In this document: piece after piece, positions 18,298 through 24,537 of the stretch
Layout: the number at the start of each line of letters is the position of its first letter
Position numbering within the stretch: position 1 is the stretch's first letter
Assembly: GCF_017305915.1 (NCBI RefSeq)
Contig: NZ_JAFKJN010000012.1
Span: 62,001-126,000, forward strand
DNA: 64,000 nucleotides
Source: Reyranella sp.
GTDB lineage: Bacteria; Pseudomonadota; Alphaproteobacteria; Reyranellales; Reyranellaceae
Reading direction: 5' to 3'
Translations under genes and position numbers: made by a program
Notes under the pieces: model-generated
What the model saw: the letters and a program-made list of their open reading frames with translations, nothing else
The model's database searches: none
What the model was told of the DNA's origin: nothing

Positions 18298-18765
18298 CTG
18301 TGTACGCTACTCGAAGCCACAAGATCATATCGGATTGGCCTTGGCGAGGCCGAGGACGACCCCGAGTACATCAATGCAGTGAAGGCGACGTTCCTAGCCC
18401 GAGACATGCTGGAGCAGGCCGGATTCGTGCAGATCGGCCGCTCAAATCAGTCGGAGGCCTGCTACTTGGCGCGGCCCGGCAGTACCCATTTGCGGATTCG
18501 CGTAGCCGCGCACGAACCGGTGCGGTCGGCATCGATCGAGGGCGTGGTGGCGAGCATCGTGTTCGTGAACCGGCACACCGATGACGTGCGGGAATGGGGC
18601 GAGATCGACGGCGAACGTATCTTGGTCGGCACACGCCGGATCAAGCACACCGGTCTGGACCGAGTCGACGTTGACGAACTGGTTCAGGAAGCGGTCAAGG
18701 AGTACGACGCTGTTCGTGCCGCAGAGGAGAACCGGACTAAGCCGCTTGCCACGAGAAATTCCTAA
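18292..18765 (+). CDS. Hypothetical protein (island cargo)
   Basis: A 157-residue soluble protein of unknown function. Segments such as FLARDMLEQAGFVQIGRSNQ, HLRIRVAAHEP and a Glu-rich C-terminal helix (LVQEAVKEYDAVRAAEENR) suggest an alpha/beta fold. There are no cysteine clusters or obvious catalytic motifs. It is divergent from the membrane protein at 17677-18297 and followed by a 52-residue gene. Confidence 0.55.
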   Translation: MHLCTLLEATRSYRIGLGEAEDDPEYINAVKATFLARDMLEQAGFVQIGRSNQSEACYLARPGSTHLRIRVAAHEPVRSASIEGVVASIVFVNRHTDDVREWGEIDGERILVGTRRIKHTGLDRVDVDELVQEAVKEYDAVRAAEENRTKPLATRNS

Positions 18766-18770
18766 ATAGG
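18761..18770. promoter_or_regulatory. Second CCTAAATAGG palindrome
   Basis: An identical copy of the site at 18280, overlapping the stop of the upstream gene and 11 bp before the GTG of the small gene at 18782. Confidence 0.4.
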
Positions 18771-18781
18771 AGAGCACCCCT

Positions 18782-18940
18782 GTGAAGGAACTCGCCATGT
18801 TGCGGACTTACGATATCCCGTTGCCCCGATGGAAGCTGTGGCTGATCGACCGAGCGGCAGCGTTACTCGGCATCCTCGTACATGTGAATGGCATCCCGTT
18901 CGGCCGAGGCAACAATGGCCTCACATCTGAACCGGACTGA
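18782..18940 (+). CDS. Small protein, 52 residues (island cargo)
   Basis: A GTG-started short gene reading MKELAMLRTYDIPLPRWKLW, then LIDRAAALLGILVHVNGIPF, ending TSEPD. An amphipathic or weakly hydrophobic middle (LWLIDRAAALLGILVHV) is visible. GGAGAG lies 6-7 bp upstream and serves as a ribosome binding site. I do not know the family. The orderly hydrophobic pattern and the ribosome site support a real gene. Confidence 0.45.
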   Translation: MKELAMLRTYDIPLPRWKLWLIDRAAALLGILVHVNGIPFGRGNNGLTSEPD

Positions 18941-18942
18941 CA

Positions 18943-19215
18943 CTAGGGGAATCGAGCGTCGAGCCACGCTTTTGTTCCCGGAAGTCCCTTTTTCCATGCG
19001 GGCTTCTTCGAGAACTCTACCACCATCAGACGGTCAACATCGTGCATGAACTGTCTCAGGTGATTAAAGAGACCAGTGGCCGTGGCATTTGCGTCCACCA
19101 GATAGCAAGAGAGTTGGTACTTCTGGGAATCAAACGCAGCAAGCGCATCCCACAAACGCTGATAGTCGAATTCCTCTTCTGTCACGAGATCGTAAGTGAC
19201 CACGAAATAGGCCAT
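18943..19215 (-). CDS. Stand-alone Cas2/VapD-like ferredoxin-fold protein (island cargo)
   Basis: A 90-residue protein beginning MAYFVVTYDLVTEEE, with the pattern of Cas2 and VapD-like folds. It has a first strand FVVTYDL, a helix with YQRLWDALAAF, a strand YQLSCYLVDAN, a second helix LFNHLRQFM and a strand LMVVEFS. Cas2-fold proteins include CRISPR integration subunits and ribonucleases. No cas1 or CRISPR array is present here, so a CRISPR role is unlikely. The ATG at 19215 follows GGGGAGATACTGCG. The assignment rests on pattern only. Confidence 0.5.
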   Translation of the reverse strand: MAYFVVTYDLVTEEEFDYQRLWDALAAFDSQKYQLSCYLVDANATATGLFNHLRQFMHDVDRLMVVEFSKKPAWKKGLPGTKAWLDARFP

Positions 19216-19582
19216 CGCAGTATCTCCCCTCCCCCGATGGTGGCACGGCGGGTTCGGCGATCCCACCTACGTCAGCCAGTGCCGCTCGCTGTACCGGGAT
19301 CATCTCGGGCAATTTGCTCCCTCGATTGATACTTCATACCAGCAAGTCGGGTCCGGCGAACTGACCCGTCACTCCGATGGTCGTTTGGTCGGCTACTACA
19401 CGGACTTCATCATCACGGAGAAGATCGACAACTTCGGCAAACAGCAGCAGGCCAACATTCAGTGCGTGGCGAACACCCAGAAGACGTTCGTGTACATGAA
19501 GTACGATTCCAGATCGCCACTGGGCGTGTCCTTTCACCTCGCGAACGGAAAGGTTACAAGCCTACAGCCCGATTTGAATTGA
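19211..19582 (+). pseudogene. Truncated gene fragment without a normal start
   Basis: A frame open from 19211 to a stop at 19582 reads WWHGGFGDPTYVSQCRSLYR, then HLGQFAPSIDTSY, and ends YMKYDSRSPLGVSFHLANG. Protein-like composition begins right at the upstream stop, yet the first usable codons are a CTG at 19289 and a TTG at 19385; there is no ATG or GTG. It overlaps the 5' end of the minus-strand Cas2-like gene. I read it as the C-terminal part of a lost gene. A short TTG-started product of 66 residues is the alternative. Confidence 0.45.
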
Positions 19583-19601
19583 TTGGTCGGAAGAGGCGCG
19601 A

Positions 19602-19805
19602 ATGAAAGTCTTCTGTGAGACGTGTAAGCACGAAATCGAAGTAAACGTGATCAGCCGCGATCCCTTGAAGATCAGCGTTGATGCGACAGACCTCGTTCAA
19701 TTCTGTACCGACATGCCCCTACGAAAGGGCCAGACAGTCGGCATCGCGGACAACTACGTGTGTCAGTCGCTCGGTCAGGCAGTCGGCCGAGCACTCAACC
19801 CCTGA
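19602..19805 (+). CDS. Small protein with N-terminal CxxC (island cargo)
   Basis: A 67-residue protein starting MKVFCETCKHEIEVN, with a CETC pair of the kind found in small zinc ribbons, and two later cysteines (FCTDMP, YVCQSL). The ATG follows AAGAGG. The family is unknown. Its last 87 bp overlap the 3' end of the convergent gene at 19719-19979. Confidence 0.5.
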   Translation: MKVFCETCKHEIEVNVISRDPLKISVDATDLVQFCTDMPLRKGQTVGIADNYVCQSLGQAVGRALNP

Positions 19806-19979
19806 CTCGTCCATAAATGTGAAGCGAGCATTACGTGCATTCGAGCCATCGAGGTCGCATTCGACCTCCAATAGAGCCCGGATGCCATTGTCGCCAAGCG
19901 CGCATAGTTCGAAGTAGGTCCCAAACCGAGCGTCGCAAGCAATCAGATCGGCTCGTATTTCGGGGTCAATCGTGTTCAT
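19719..19979 (-). CDS. Hypothetical protein (island cargo)
   Basis: An 86-residue acidic protein with the segments MNTIDPEIRADLIACDARFG and EVECDLDGSNARNARFTFMD. The ATG start is 9 bp after the stop of the gene at 19988-20446 on the same strand. Because its 3' third overlaps the plus-strand gene at 19602-19805, one of the two could be shorter than drawn. Confidence 0.4.
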   Translation of the reverse strand: MNTIDPEIRADLIACDARFGTYFELCALGDNGIRALLEVECDLDGSNARNARFTFMDESGVECSADCLTERLTHVVVRDADCLALS

Positions 19980-19987
19980 TCCGGTAT

Positions 19988-20446
19988 TTATCGGGGCGGG
20001 TCGGCCTCCTTGGCCGGTTCTATGCTGTCCACGCCGGAGTGCCAGAGCCGGATCGATAGACCCGGAGGATTCGACCTCTGGGAAAGGCCAAGGTCCGTGC
20101 GAATCTCTCGGATCAGTCTGGAGAGAAGCGCGTCGTGTCTTTCCTTGGATCGATGAGGATTTGATCCCGAAATCTCATCCCGGAAATCGTGCAGCGCCTC
20201 AATGACCTGCTTGGAGGCGACCAACTGCACGGTGTTACAGGCTTGAGCGAATCGGCGTTGACCTTCCGGGGTCACGTCTGCGCCGACAATTCCGGACAAT
20301 GCGGACATGAACTCCCGATAGTGCTCAAACTTGACCTTGCGCCAGTCCCCGGCCTGCTCCCGCCGAAGCGAGAACACGATGCTGGCGAGGGCCACCAGTA
20401 GGGAGGCCCCGGCAGTGATCACCGCCACGACGATGCCCGTTTCCAT
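19988..20446 (-). CDS. Hypothetical membrane-anchored protein (island cargo)
   Basis: A 152-residue protein with an N-terminal transmembrane helix (residues 5-27, VVAVITAGASLLVALASIVF). A cytoplasmic helical domain follows: DWRKVKFEHYREFMSALSGI, QRRFAQACNTVQLVAS, FRDEISGSN and LLSRLIREIRTDLGL. Proteins of this layout are common as unnamed genes in mobile regions. No enzymatic motif is seen. The start lies about 70 bp inside the right end of the island. Confidence 0.6.
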   Translation of the reverse strand: METGIVVAVITAGASLLVALASIVFSLRREQAGDWRKVKFEHYREFMSALSGIVGADVTPEGQRRFAQACNTVQLVASKQVIEALHDFRDEISGSNPHRSKERHDALLSRLIREIRTDLGLSQRSNPPGLSIRLWHSGVDSIEPAKEADPPR

Positions 20447-20465
20447 GCGCTCCCCCGTTCGGATT

Positions 20466-20515
20466 ATTTGTGCAGGGGTTTACGTTTTTGTGCAAACGGC
20501 GGTTATTGTGCAAAG
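20466..20515. repeat. Right-end GTGCA repeats of the island
   Basis: Three direct copies of a T-rich GTGCA word occur: ATTTGTGCAGG, TTTTTGTGCAAAC and TTATTGTGCAAAG. They are spaced 19-22 bp apart, and the last lies in the terminal inverted repeat. They mirror the TTTTTGTGCA sites at the left end. Confidence 0.7.
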
Positions 20516-20544
20516 CCCCCTAACGGGGAAGAGGAGAAAGACGC

Positions 20545-21300
20545 TCATCCCTCCTGCCGCACCCGCTCGATGAAGGCGCGGATGCGGCGCGCGTTGACGC
20601 CGAAATCTGATTCGCCGACGCGGCTCTTCGATCGGATGTCGATGCGGCTGCCGCCGGCGCCCTCGCGCCGGATGCGGATCACGATGTCGTCGGTCAGCCC
20701 GAACCAGTCCGAGGTGTCGGTCGCCTCGATCCGGCCGTCGGCGGGCGCGCGCGCCACCACCTCCCAGCCCAGCGCCATGGCGGCCGCGTCGACCTTGCGG
20801 AAGGCGTCGGCCGGCGGCGCGTTGAGCACGATCGGCACGATGTCGGGATAGGCGGCGCGCTGCAGCGTCGCCGTCGCCGGGCCGGGATAGGCCGGCGGGT
20901 TGGGCGAGCCGTGACGCATCTGCTGGGTCACGACCATGGCGGGGACGTTGGCGGTGTCGGTGGTGACGTCGTTGATGCGCGGCGCCGCCCGCGCCCGCAG
21001 CAGCCACTGCGCCGGCATCCAGGCGGCGGCCACGCCGATTCCCAGCGCCAGGATGGCGGCGACGAAGCCGCGCCGCCGGTCGCCCGGCCGGGCCGGCACG
21101 ATGGTGGCGAGCGCCAGCGCGACCGACGCCGCGGCCAGGTAGAAGCCGAAGCGGAAGACGATCAGCACGATGTCGAGATCGATGCGGAGATAACGATGCG
21201 CCGGCCCGCAGGCCGCGACCGTCAGCGCCGCCAGGCAGGCCAGATAGAACGCCAGTCGCGCCAGGCGATGGCTTACCGGGTTGGTCGGACGATGGAACAT
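20545..21300 (-). CDS. DUF1499 family membrane protein
   Basis: A 251-residue protein with three N-terminal transmembrane helices (about residues 10-30, 44-66 and 76-98). A DUF1499 domain follows, seen in the segments VTTDTANVPAM, AYPDIVPIVLNAPPADAF and ATDTSDWFGLTDDIVIRIR. DUF1499 has no established function. It is convergent with the histidine kinase, and the island landed in the hairpin between them. It is divergent from a DMT transporter. Confidence 0.88.
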   Translation of the reverse strand: MFHRPTNPVSHRLARLAFYLACLAALTVAACGPAHRYLRIDLDIVLIVFRFGFYLAAASVALALATIVPARPGDRRRGFVAAILALGIGVAAAWMPAQWLLRARAAPRINDVTTDTANVPAMVVTQQMRHGSPNPPAYPGPATATLQRAAYPDIVPIVLNAPPADAFRKVDAAAMALGWEVVARAPADGRIEATDTSDWFGLTDDIVIRIRREGAGGSRIDIRSKSRVGESDFGVNARRIRAFIERVRQEG

Positions 21301-21357
21301 CCCATCCTGTTGCGAGGATGGTAACCGGCTCTATCGACACAAGCGACCGGGTTGTCT

Positions 21358-22251
21358 ATGCGGGCCACGATGACAGTTGTCCCCGCCGAGCGACGCCGGG
21401 CGATGGCGGCGGGGCTCGGCGCCATCGCGCTGTGGGGTGCGCTGGCCACCCTGTCGGTCCTCGCCGGCCCGATCCCGCCTTTCCAGATGGTCGCCATGAC
21501 CTTCGCCATCGGGGCCGTGATCGGCATCGTGCGGGCCCGCGTCCGCGGGCTGGCCTGGCTCGACCTGCTGCGCTGGCCGGCGGCGGTCTGGCTGTTGGGG
21601 GTCGGCGGCCTGTTCGGCTACCACGCCCTCTACTTCGCCGCGCTCCAGCTCGCCCCGCCGGCCGAGGCGAACCTGGTGAACTACCTGTGGCCGCTGTTGA
21701 TCGTGCTCCTGTCGGCGCCGCTGGCCCCAGAGCACGAAAGAGGGCGGCTGGGCTGGCCGCACCTGGTCGGCGCCCTGCTGGGTTTCGCCGGCGTCGCCGT
21801 GCTGGCCTTCGGCCGCGGCGTCAGCTTCGCCGGCACCTATGCGCTGGGCTACGCGCTGGCGCTGGGTTGCGCCTTCGCCTGGTCATTGTACTCGGTGCTG
21901 TCGCGCCGTTTCGGCGAGACGCCGACCGATGCCATCGCCTCGTTCTGCGCCGCCGCCGCTGCCCTGTCGCTGCTCTGCCACTGGCTGTTCGAGCCGACCG
22001 TGTGGCCGGCAACGCCGGTCGCCTGGCTCGCGGTGCTGGCGCTCGGCCTGGGGCCGACCGGCGGCGCCTTCTATCTCTGGGACCACGCGGTGAAGCGCGG
22101 CGACATCCGCGCGCTCGGCGCCTTGAGCTACGCCGCACCGATCCTGTCGACCGCTCTCCTGGTCGCTTGCGGGCTCGCGCCGCCTACTCTCACGTTGCTG
22201 CTGGCCGCGGTGCTGGTCACCGTCGGCGCGGTGCTCGCGTCATTTCTCTGA
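21358..22251 (+). CDS. DMT superfamily (EamA) transporter
   Basis: A 297-residue inner-membrane exporter of the drug/metabolite type with ten hydrophobic segments. Typical features are ALWGALATLSVLAG near the start, LYFAALQLAPPAEANLVNYL at the end of the first EamA repeat, and FYLWDHAVKRGDIRALGALS in the second. The substrate is unknown; amino acids or related metabolites are common. The ATG at 21358 was chosen over an upstream in-frame TTG. It overlaps the convergent cupin gene by 12 bp. Confidence 0.9.
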   Translation: MRATMTVVPAERRRAMAAGLGAIALWGALATLSVLAGPIPPFQMVAMTFAIGAVIGIVRARVRGLAWLDLLRWPAAVWLLGVGGLFGYHALYFAALQLAPPAEANLVNYLWPLLIVLLSAPLAPEHERGRLGWPHLVGALLGFAGVAVLAFGRGVSFAGTYALGYALALGCAFAWSLYSVLSRRFGETPTDAIASFCAAAAALSLLCHWLFEPTVWPATPVAWLAVLALGLGPTGGAFYLWDHAVKRGDIRALGALSYAAPILSTALLVACGLAPPTLTLLLAAVLVTVGAVLASFL

Positions 22252-22665
22252 CGGCCCCCAGCCCGGCGGCGCCATCTCGAATTTCTCGAACAGGAAGCCG
22301 GGCGCCACGGTGCAGCCGACCAGCGTCCACGCGCCGAGCGAGCGTGCGGCCTGCCAGACGCCGCGCGGCACGACCGCCTGAGGCTGCTCGCCGACCTCGA
22401 AATCGATGCCGAGCCGCAGGCGGCGCACCGAACGGCCGTCCTCGCTCAGCGCCAGCTCGAGCGGCGCGCCGGCGTAGTAGTGCCAGAGCTCGTCGGCATC
22501 GAGGACCTTGTGCCAGTGCGAGCGCTCGCCCGATCTCAGCAGGAAATAGATCGCAGTCGAGGCGCCGCGCGGGCCATCGGGCGCGCGGAAGGTCTCGACA
22601 TAGTGGCCGCCTTCGGGATGCGGACGCATCCCGAGCCGGGCGATGATCTCGTCGGCGGTCTTCAC
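22240..22665 (-). CDS. Cupin domain-containing protein, DUF985 (cupin_5)
   Basis: A 141-residue beta-barrel protein. Family features are IIARLGMRPHPEGGHYVET, STAIYFLLRSGERSHWHKV with its HxH-like metal site, ELWHYYAGAPLEL and a C-terminal WTLVGCTVAPGFLFEKFEM. The start is GTG, fixed by the GTGA overlap with the stop of the upstream GST gene. It is the last gene of the Ldh-GST-cupin operon. The function of DUF985 is unsettled. Confidence 0.88.
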   Translation of the reverse strand: MKTADEIIARLGMRPHPEGGHYVETFRAPDGPRGASTAIYFLLRSGERSHWHKVLDADELWHYYAGAPLELALSEDGRSVRRLRLGIDFEVGEQPQAVVPRGVWQAARSLGAWTLVGCTVAPGFLFEKFEMAPPGWGPSEK

Positions 22666-23282
22666 GCCGCCGGCGGAGCGGTCGCTTTGATCGACGGCGT
22701 CTTCGAGGTCTGGGCGAACCACTTGGCGAGCTTGGGATACTTGTCCTTCCAGCCCATGTCGCCGAAGCGCAGGTCGAGATAGCCGAGAGCGCAGGCCACC
22801 GAGATGGTGCCGATGGTGAGCTTGCCCTTGAGCGCCTTGGCCTCCGCCTCGAGCTGGCCGAGCACGCCGTTGATCTTCTTGAGCTGGCCCTGGCTCCATT
22901 CGGTCCAGCGCTTCTCTTCGGGCCTGAGCGCGCCTTCGTAGCGGGCGAGCAGCGCGGCATCGAGCAGGCCGTCGGCCATCGCCTGTTGCCGCAGCGCCAC
23001 CCAGCGGTCGCGGCCCTTGCGCGGGAAGAGCTTGCGGCCCTTGTGCTGGGTGTCGAGGTACTCGCAGATCACCGGCGAGTCGAAGAGGTCCATGCCCTTG
23101 ACCGACAGCGCCGGGATCTTGCCGATCGGGTTGTGCTTGTCGACGTCGGCGTTGGGCGCGACCGGCGTCAGCGCGACGTTGACCAACTCGATCTTCTTGT
23201 CGAGCTTGGTCTCCATCGCCACGACGCGGACCTTGCGCGCGTAGGGCGAGGAGGGCGAGTAGTAGAGCTTCATCTTGGCCAT
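22662..23282 (-). CDS. Glutathione S-transferase family protein
   Basis: A 206-residue GST. The N-terminal domain has YYSPSSPYARKVRVVAME (active-site Ser region), HNPIGKIPALSV with the cis-Pro, and LFDSPVICEYLD for glutathione. The C-terminal helical domain ends GYLDLRFGDMGWKDKYPKLA. It lies 12 bp downstream of the Ldh-type dehydrogenase and overlaps the cupin gene. Confidence 0.9.
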   Translation of the reverse strand: MAKMKLYYSPSSPYARKVRVVAMETKLDKKIELVNVALTPVAPNADVDKHNPIGKIPALSVKGMDLFDSPVICEYLDTQHKGRKLFPRKGRDRWVALRQQAMADGLLDAALLARYEGALRPEEKRWTEWSQGQLKKINGVLGQLEAEAKALKGKLTIGTISVACALGYLDLRFGDMGWKDKYPKLAKWFAQTSKTPSIKATAPPAA

Positions 23283-23294
23283 TGATCGTCTCCC

Positions 23295-24389
23295 CTAGGC
23301 CGCAATCTTCGGTATTTCAGTGTCGTTGAGCCGCACCTTGGCGGCGACGTCGATGAGCTGCTGCCAGGTCGTGGTGTCGATCGGCACGCCGTTCTTCTCG
23401 CGGTCGATCTTGCGGGCGCGCTCCGGCTCACCGGGCGCCAGCACTTCGGCAACGCCCGGCCGCGGCCTGGCCGACTTCACCCAGGTGATGAAGGTCTCGA
23501 CCTCGTCCTCGAACGCCTGGGTGCCGCCCATCGCCGACGGATCGATGATGATCGACAGCATGTTGTTCACGATGTCGGTGCCGTCCTTGATGGTGCGCGG
23601 CGAATGCGTCTTGCCGCCGGTCAGCGCGCCGGCCAGCAGATCGCAGATCACCGCCAGCCCGCCGCCCTTGTGCAGGCCGAACGGCAGGATGGCGCCGAAC
23701 GGCGGGTTGTACATCACGCCGGGTTCGGTGGTGTCTTCGCCGCCCGCATCGATCAGCAGGCCGGGCTCCATCTGCACCTTCTTGTTGTTGGCGACCCGGA
23801 CCTTGCCCATCGCCACCTGGCTGGTGGCGAAGTCGAGCACGATCGGCTCCTTGCCCGGGCGCGGCACGGCGGTGCAATAGGGGTTGGTCGAATAGCGCGG
23901 CTCCGCGCCGCCGAACGGGGCCACCAGCGACTTGTGGCCGTGCACGTTCACCCAGTGGGTCGAGACCATGCCGGCGCGCGCGCACTGCTCGGCCCAATGG
24001 CCGATGCGCCCGATGTGATGCGAGTTGGTGGTGCCGACGACGCAGACGCCGTGCTTCTTCGCGCGCTCGATGCCGAAATCCATCGCCTCCTTCGCGATCA
24101 CCTGGCCGTAGCCGACTCCCCCGTCGATCACGATGACCGCGCCATTATCCTTCACGATCTTTGCATGATGGTTACGGACACAACGTCCTGTAGTGGTGTT
24201 CTGGATATAGGCCGGCATCATGCCGACGCCATGGCTGTCATGGCCGTAGAGGTTGGCCAGGACCAGATGGTCTGCGACCAGCCGCGCCTCTTGGTCCGAG
24301 CTGCCGTCGGCCCGGCAGATCGACATGGTGAAGGCGTGCAGCCGGTCGGGCGCGACCCTGACTTCCCCAACCCCTTGCCCGTCGGCCAT
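23295..24389 (-). CDS. Ldh family (type 2 malate/L-lactate/ureidoglycolate) oxidoreductase
   Basis: A 364-residue NAD(P)-dependent dehydrogenase of the non-Rossmann type 2 family. The catalytic histidine lies in YGHDSHGVGMMP (about residues 49-60). Other family stretches are SHHIGRIGHWAEQCARAG, VLDFATSQVAMGKV, LHKGGGLAVICDLLAGAL and the final DTTTWQQLID. The substrate is a 2-hydroxy acid of unknown identity. It heads a three-gene operon with a GST and a cupin. Confidence 0.93.
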   Translation of the reverse strand: MADGQGVGEVRVAPDRLHAFTMSICRADGSSDQEARLVADHLVLANLYGHDSHGVGMMPAYIQNTTTGRCVRNHHAKIVKDNGAVIVIDGGVGYGQVIAKEAMDFGIERAKKHGVCVVGTTNSHHIGRIGHWAEQCARAGMVSTHWVNVHGHKSLVAPFGGAEPRYSTNPYCTAVPRPGKEPIVLDFATSQVAMGKVRVANNKKVQMEPGLLIDAGGEDTTEPGVMYNPPFGAILPFGLHKGGGLAVICDLLAGALTGGKTHSPRTIKDGTDIVNNMLSIIIDPSAMGGTQAFEDEVETFITWVKSARPRPGVAEVLAPGEPERARKIDREKNGVPIDTTTWQQLIDVAAKVRLNDTEIPKIAA

Positions 24390-24537
24390 CTGATTACTCC
24401 CAGCACATTGTTAATTTCGGGTGAAAGGTTCCCCGGCCCGTCCGGCCTGTCAACTCGGCCCGACGCACTCCCGGCGCACTTGGGATAGGCGCGGATTAAC
24501 CACAATTATCAACGGGCTAACGTGGTACCACAGCGCC

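Larger units (their letters stand above)
17607..20519. mobile_element. 2.9-kb island with inverted ends and target duplication, no transposase seen
   Basis: The left end reads GGGGCTTTGCACACTAACC and the right end, reversed, reads GGGGCTTTGCACAATAACC, giving 18 of 19 matches. Outside them CTAAC is repeated (17602-17606 and 20520-20524). CCCC/GGGG stems flank it, so the duplication could be 5 to 13 bp. Rejoining the flanks restores a hairpin of the CTCTCCCC family, so the element went into that palindrome between convergent genes. Inside are about seven small genes with visibly lower GC than the neighbours. No transposase or integrase is recognisable. A Tn3-like 5-bp duplication with GGGG ends is suggestive, but the 38-bp Tn3 ends are absent. 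Confidence 0.8.

Noticed and set aside
18943..19215. Evidence for a CRISPR-Cas system because of the Cas2-like protein
   Set aside because: There is no cas1, no other cas gene and no spaced repeat array in the window. A stand-alone Cas2/VapD fold is the better reading.
17607..20519. Assignment of the island to the Tn3 family
   Set aside because: GGGG ends and a possible 5-bp duplication fit, but the usual 38-bp ends, tnpA, tnpR and res site are not seen. I leave the family open.
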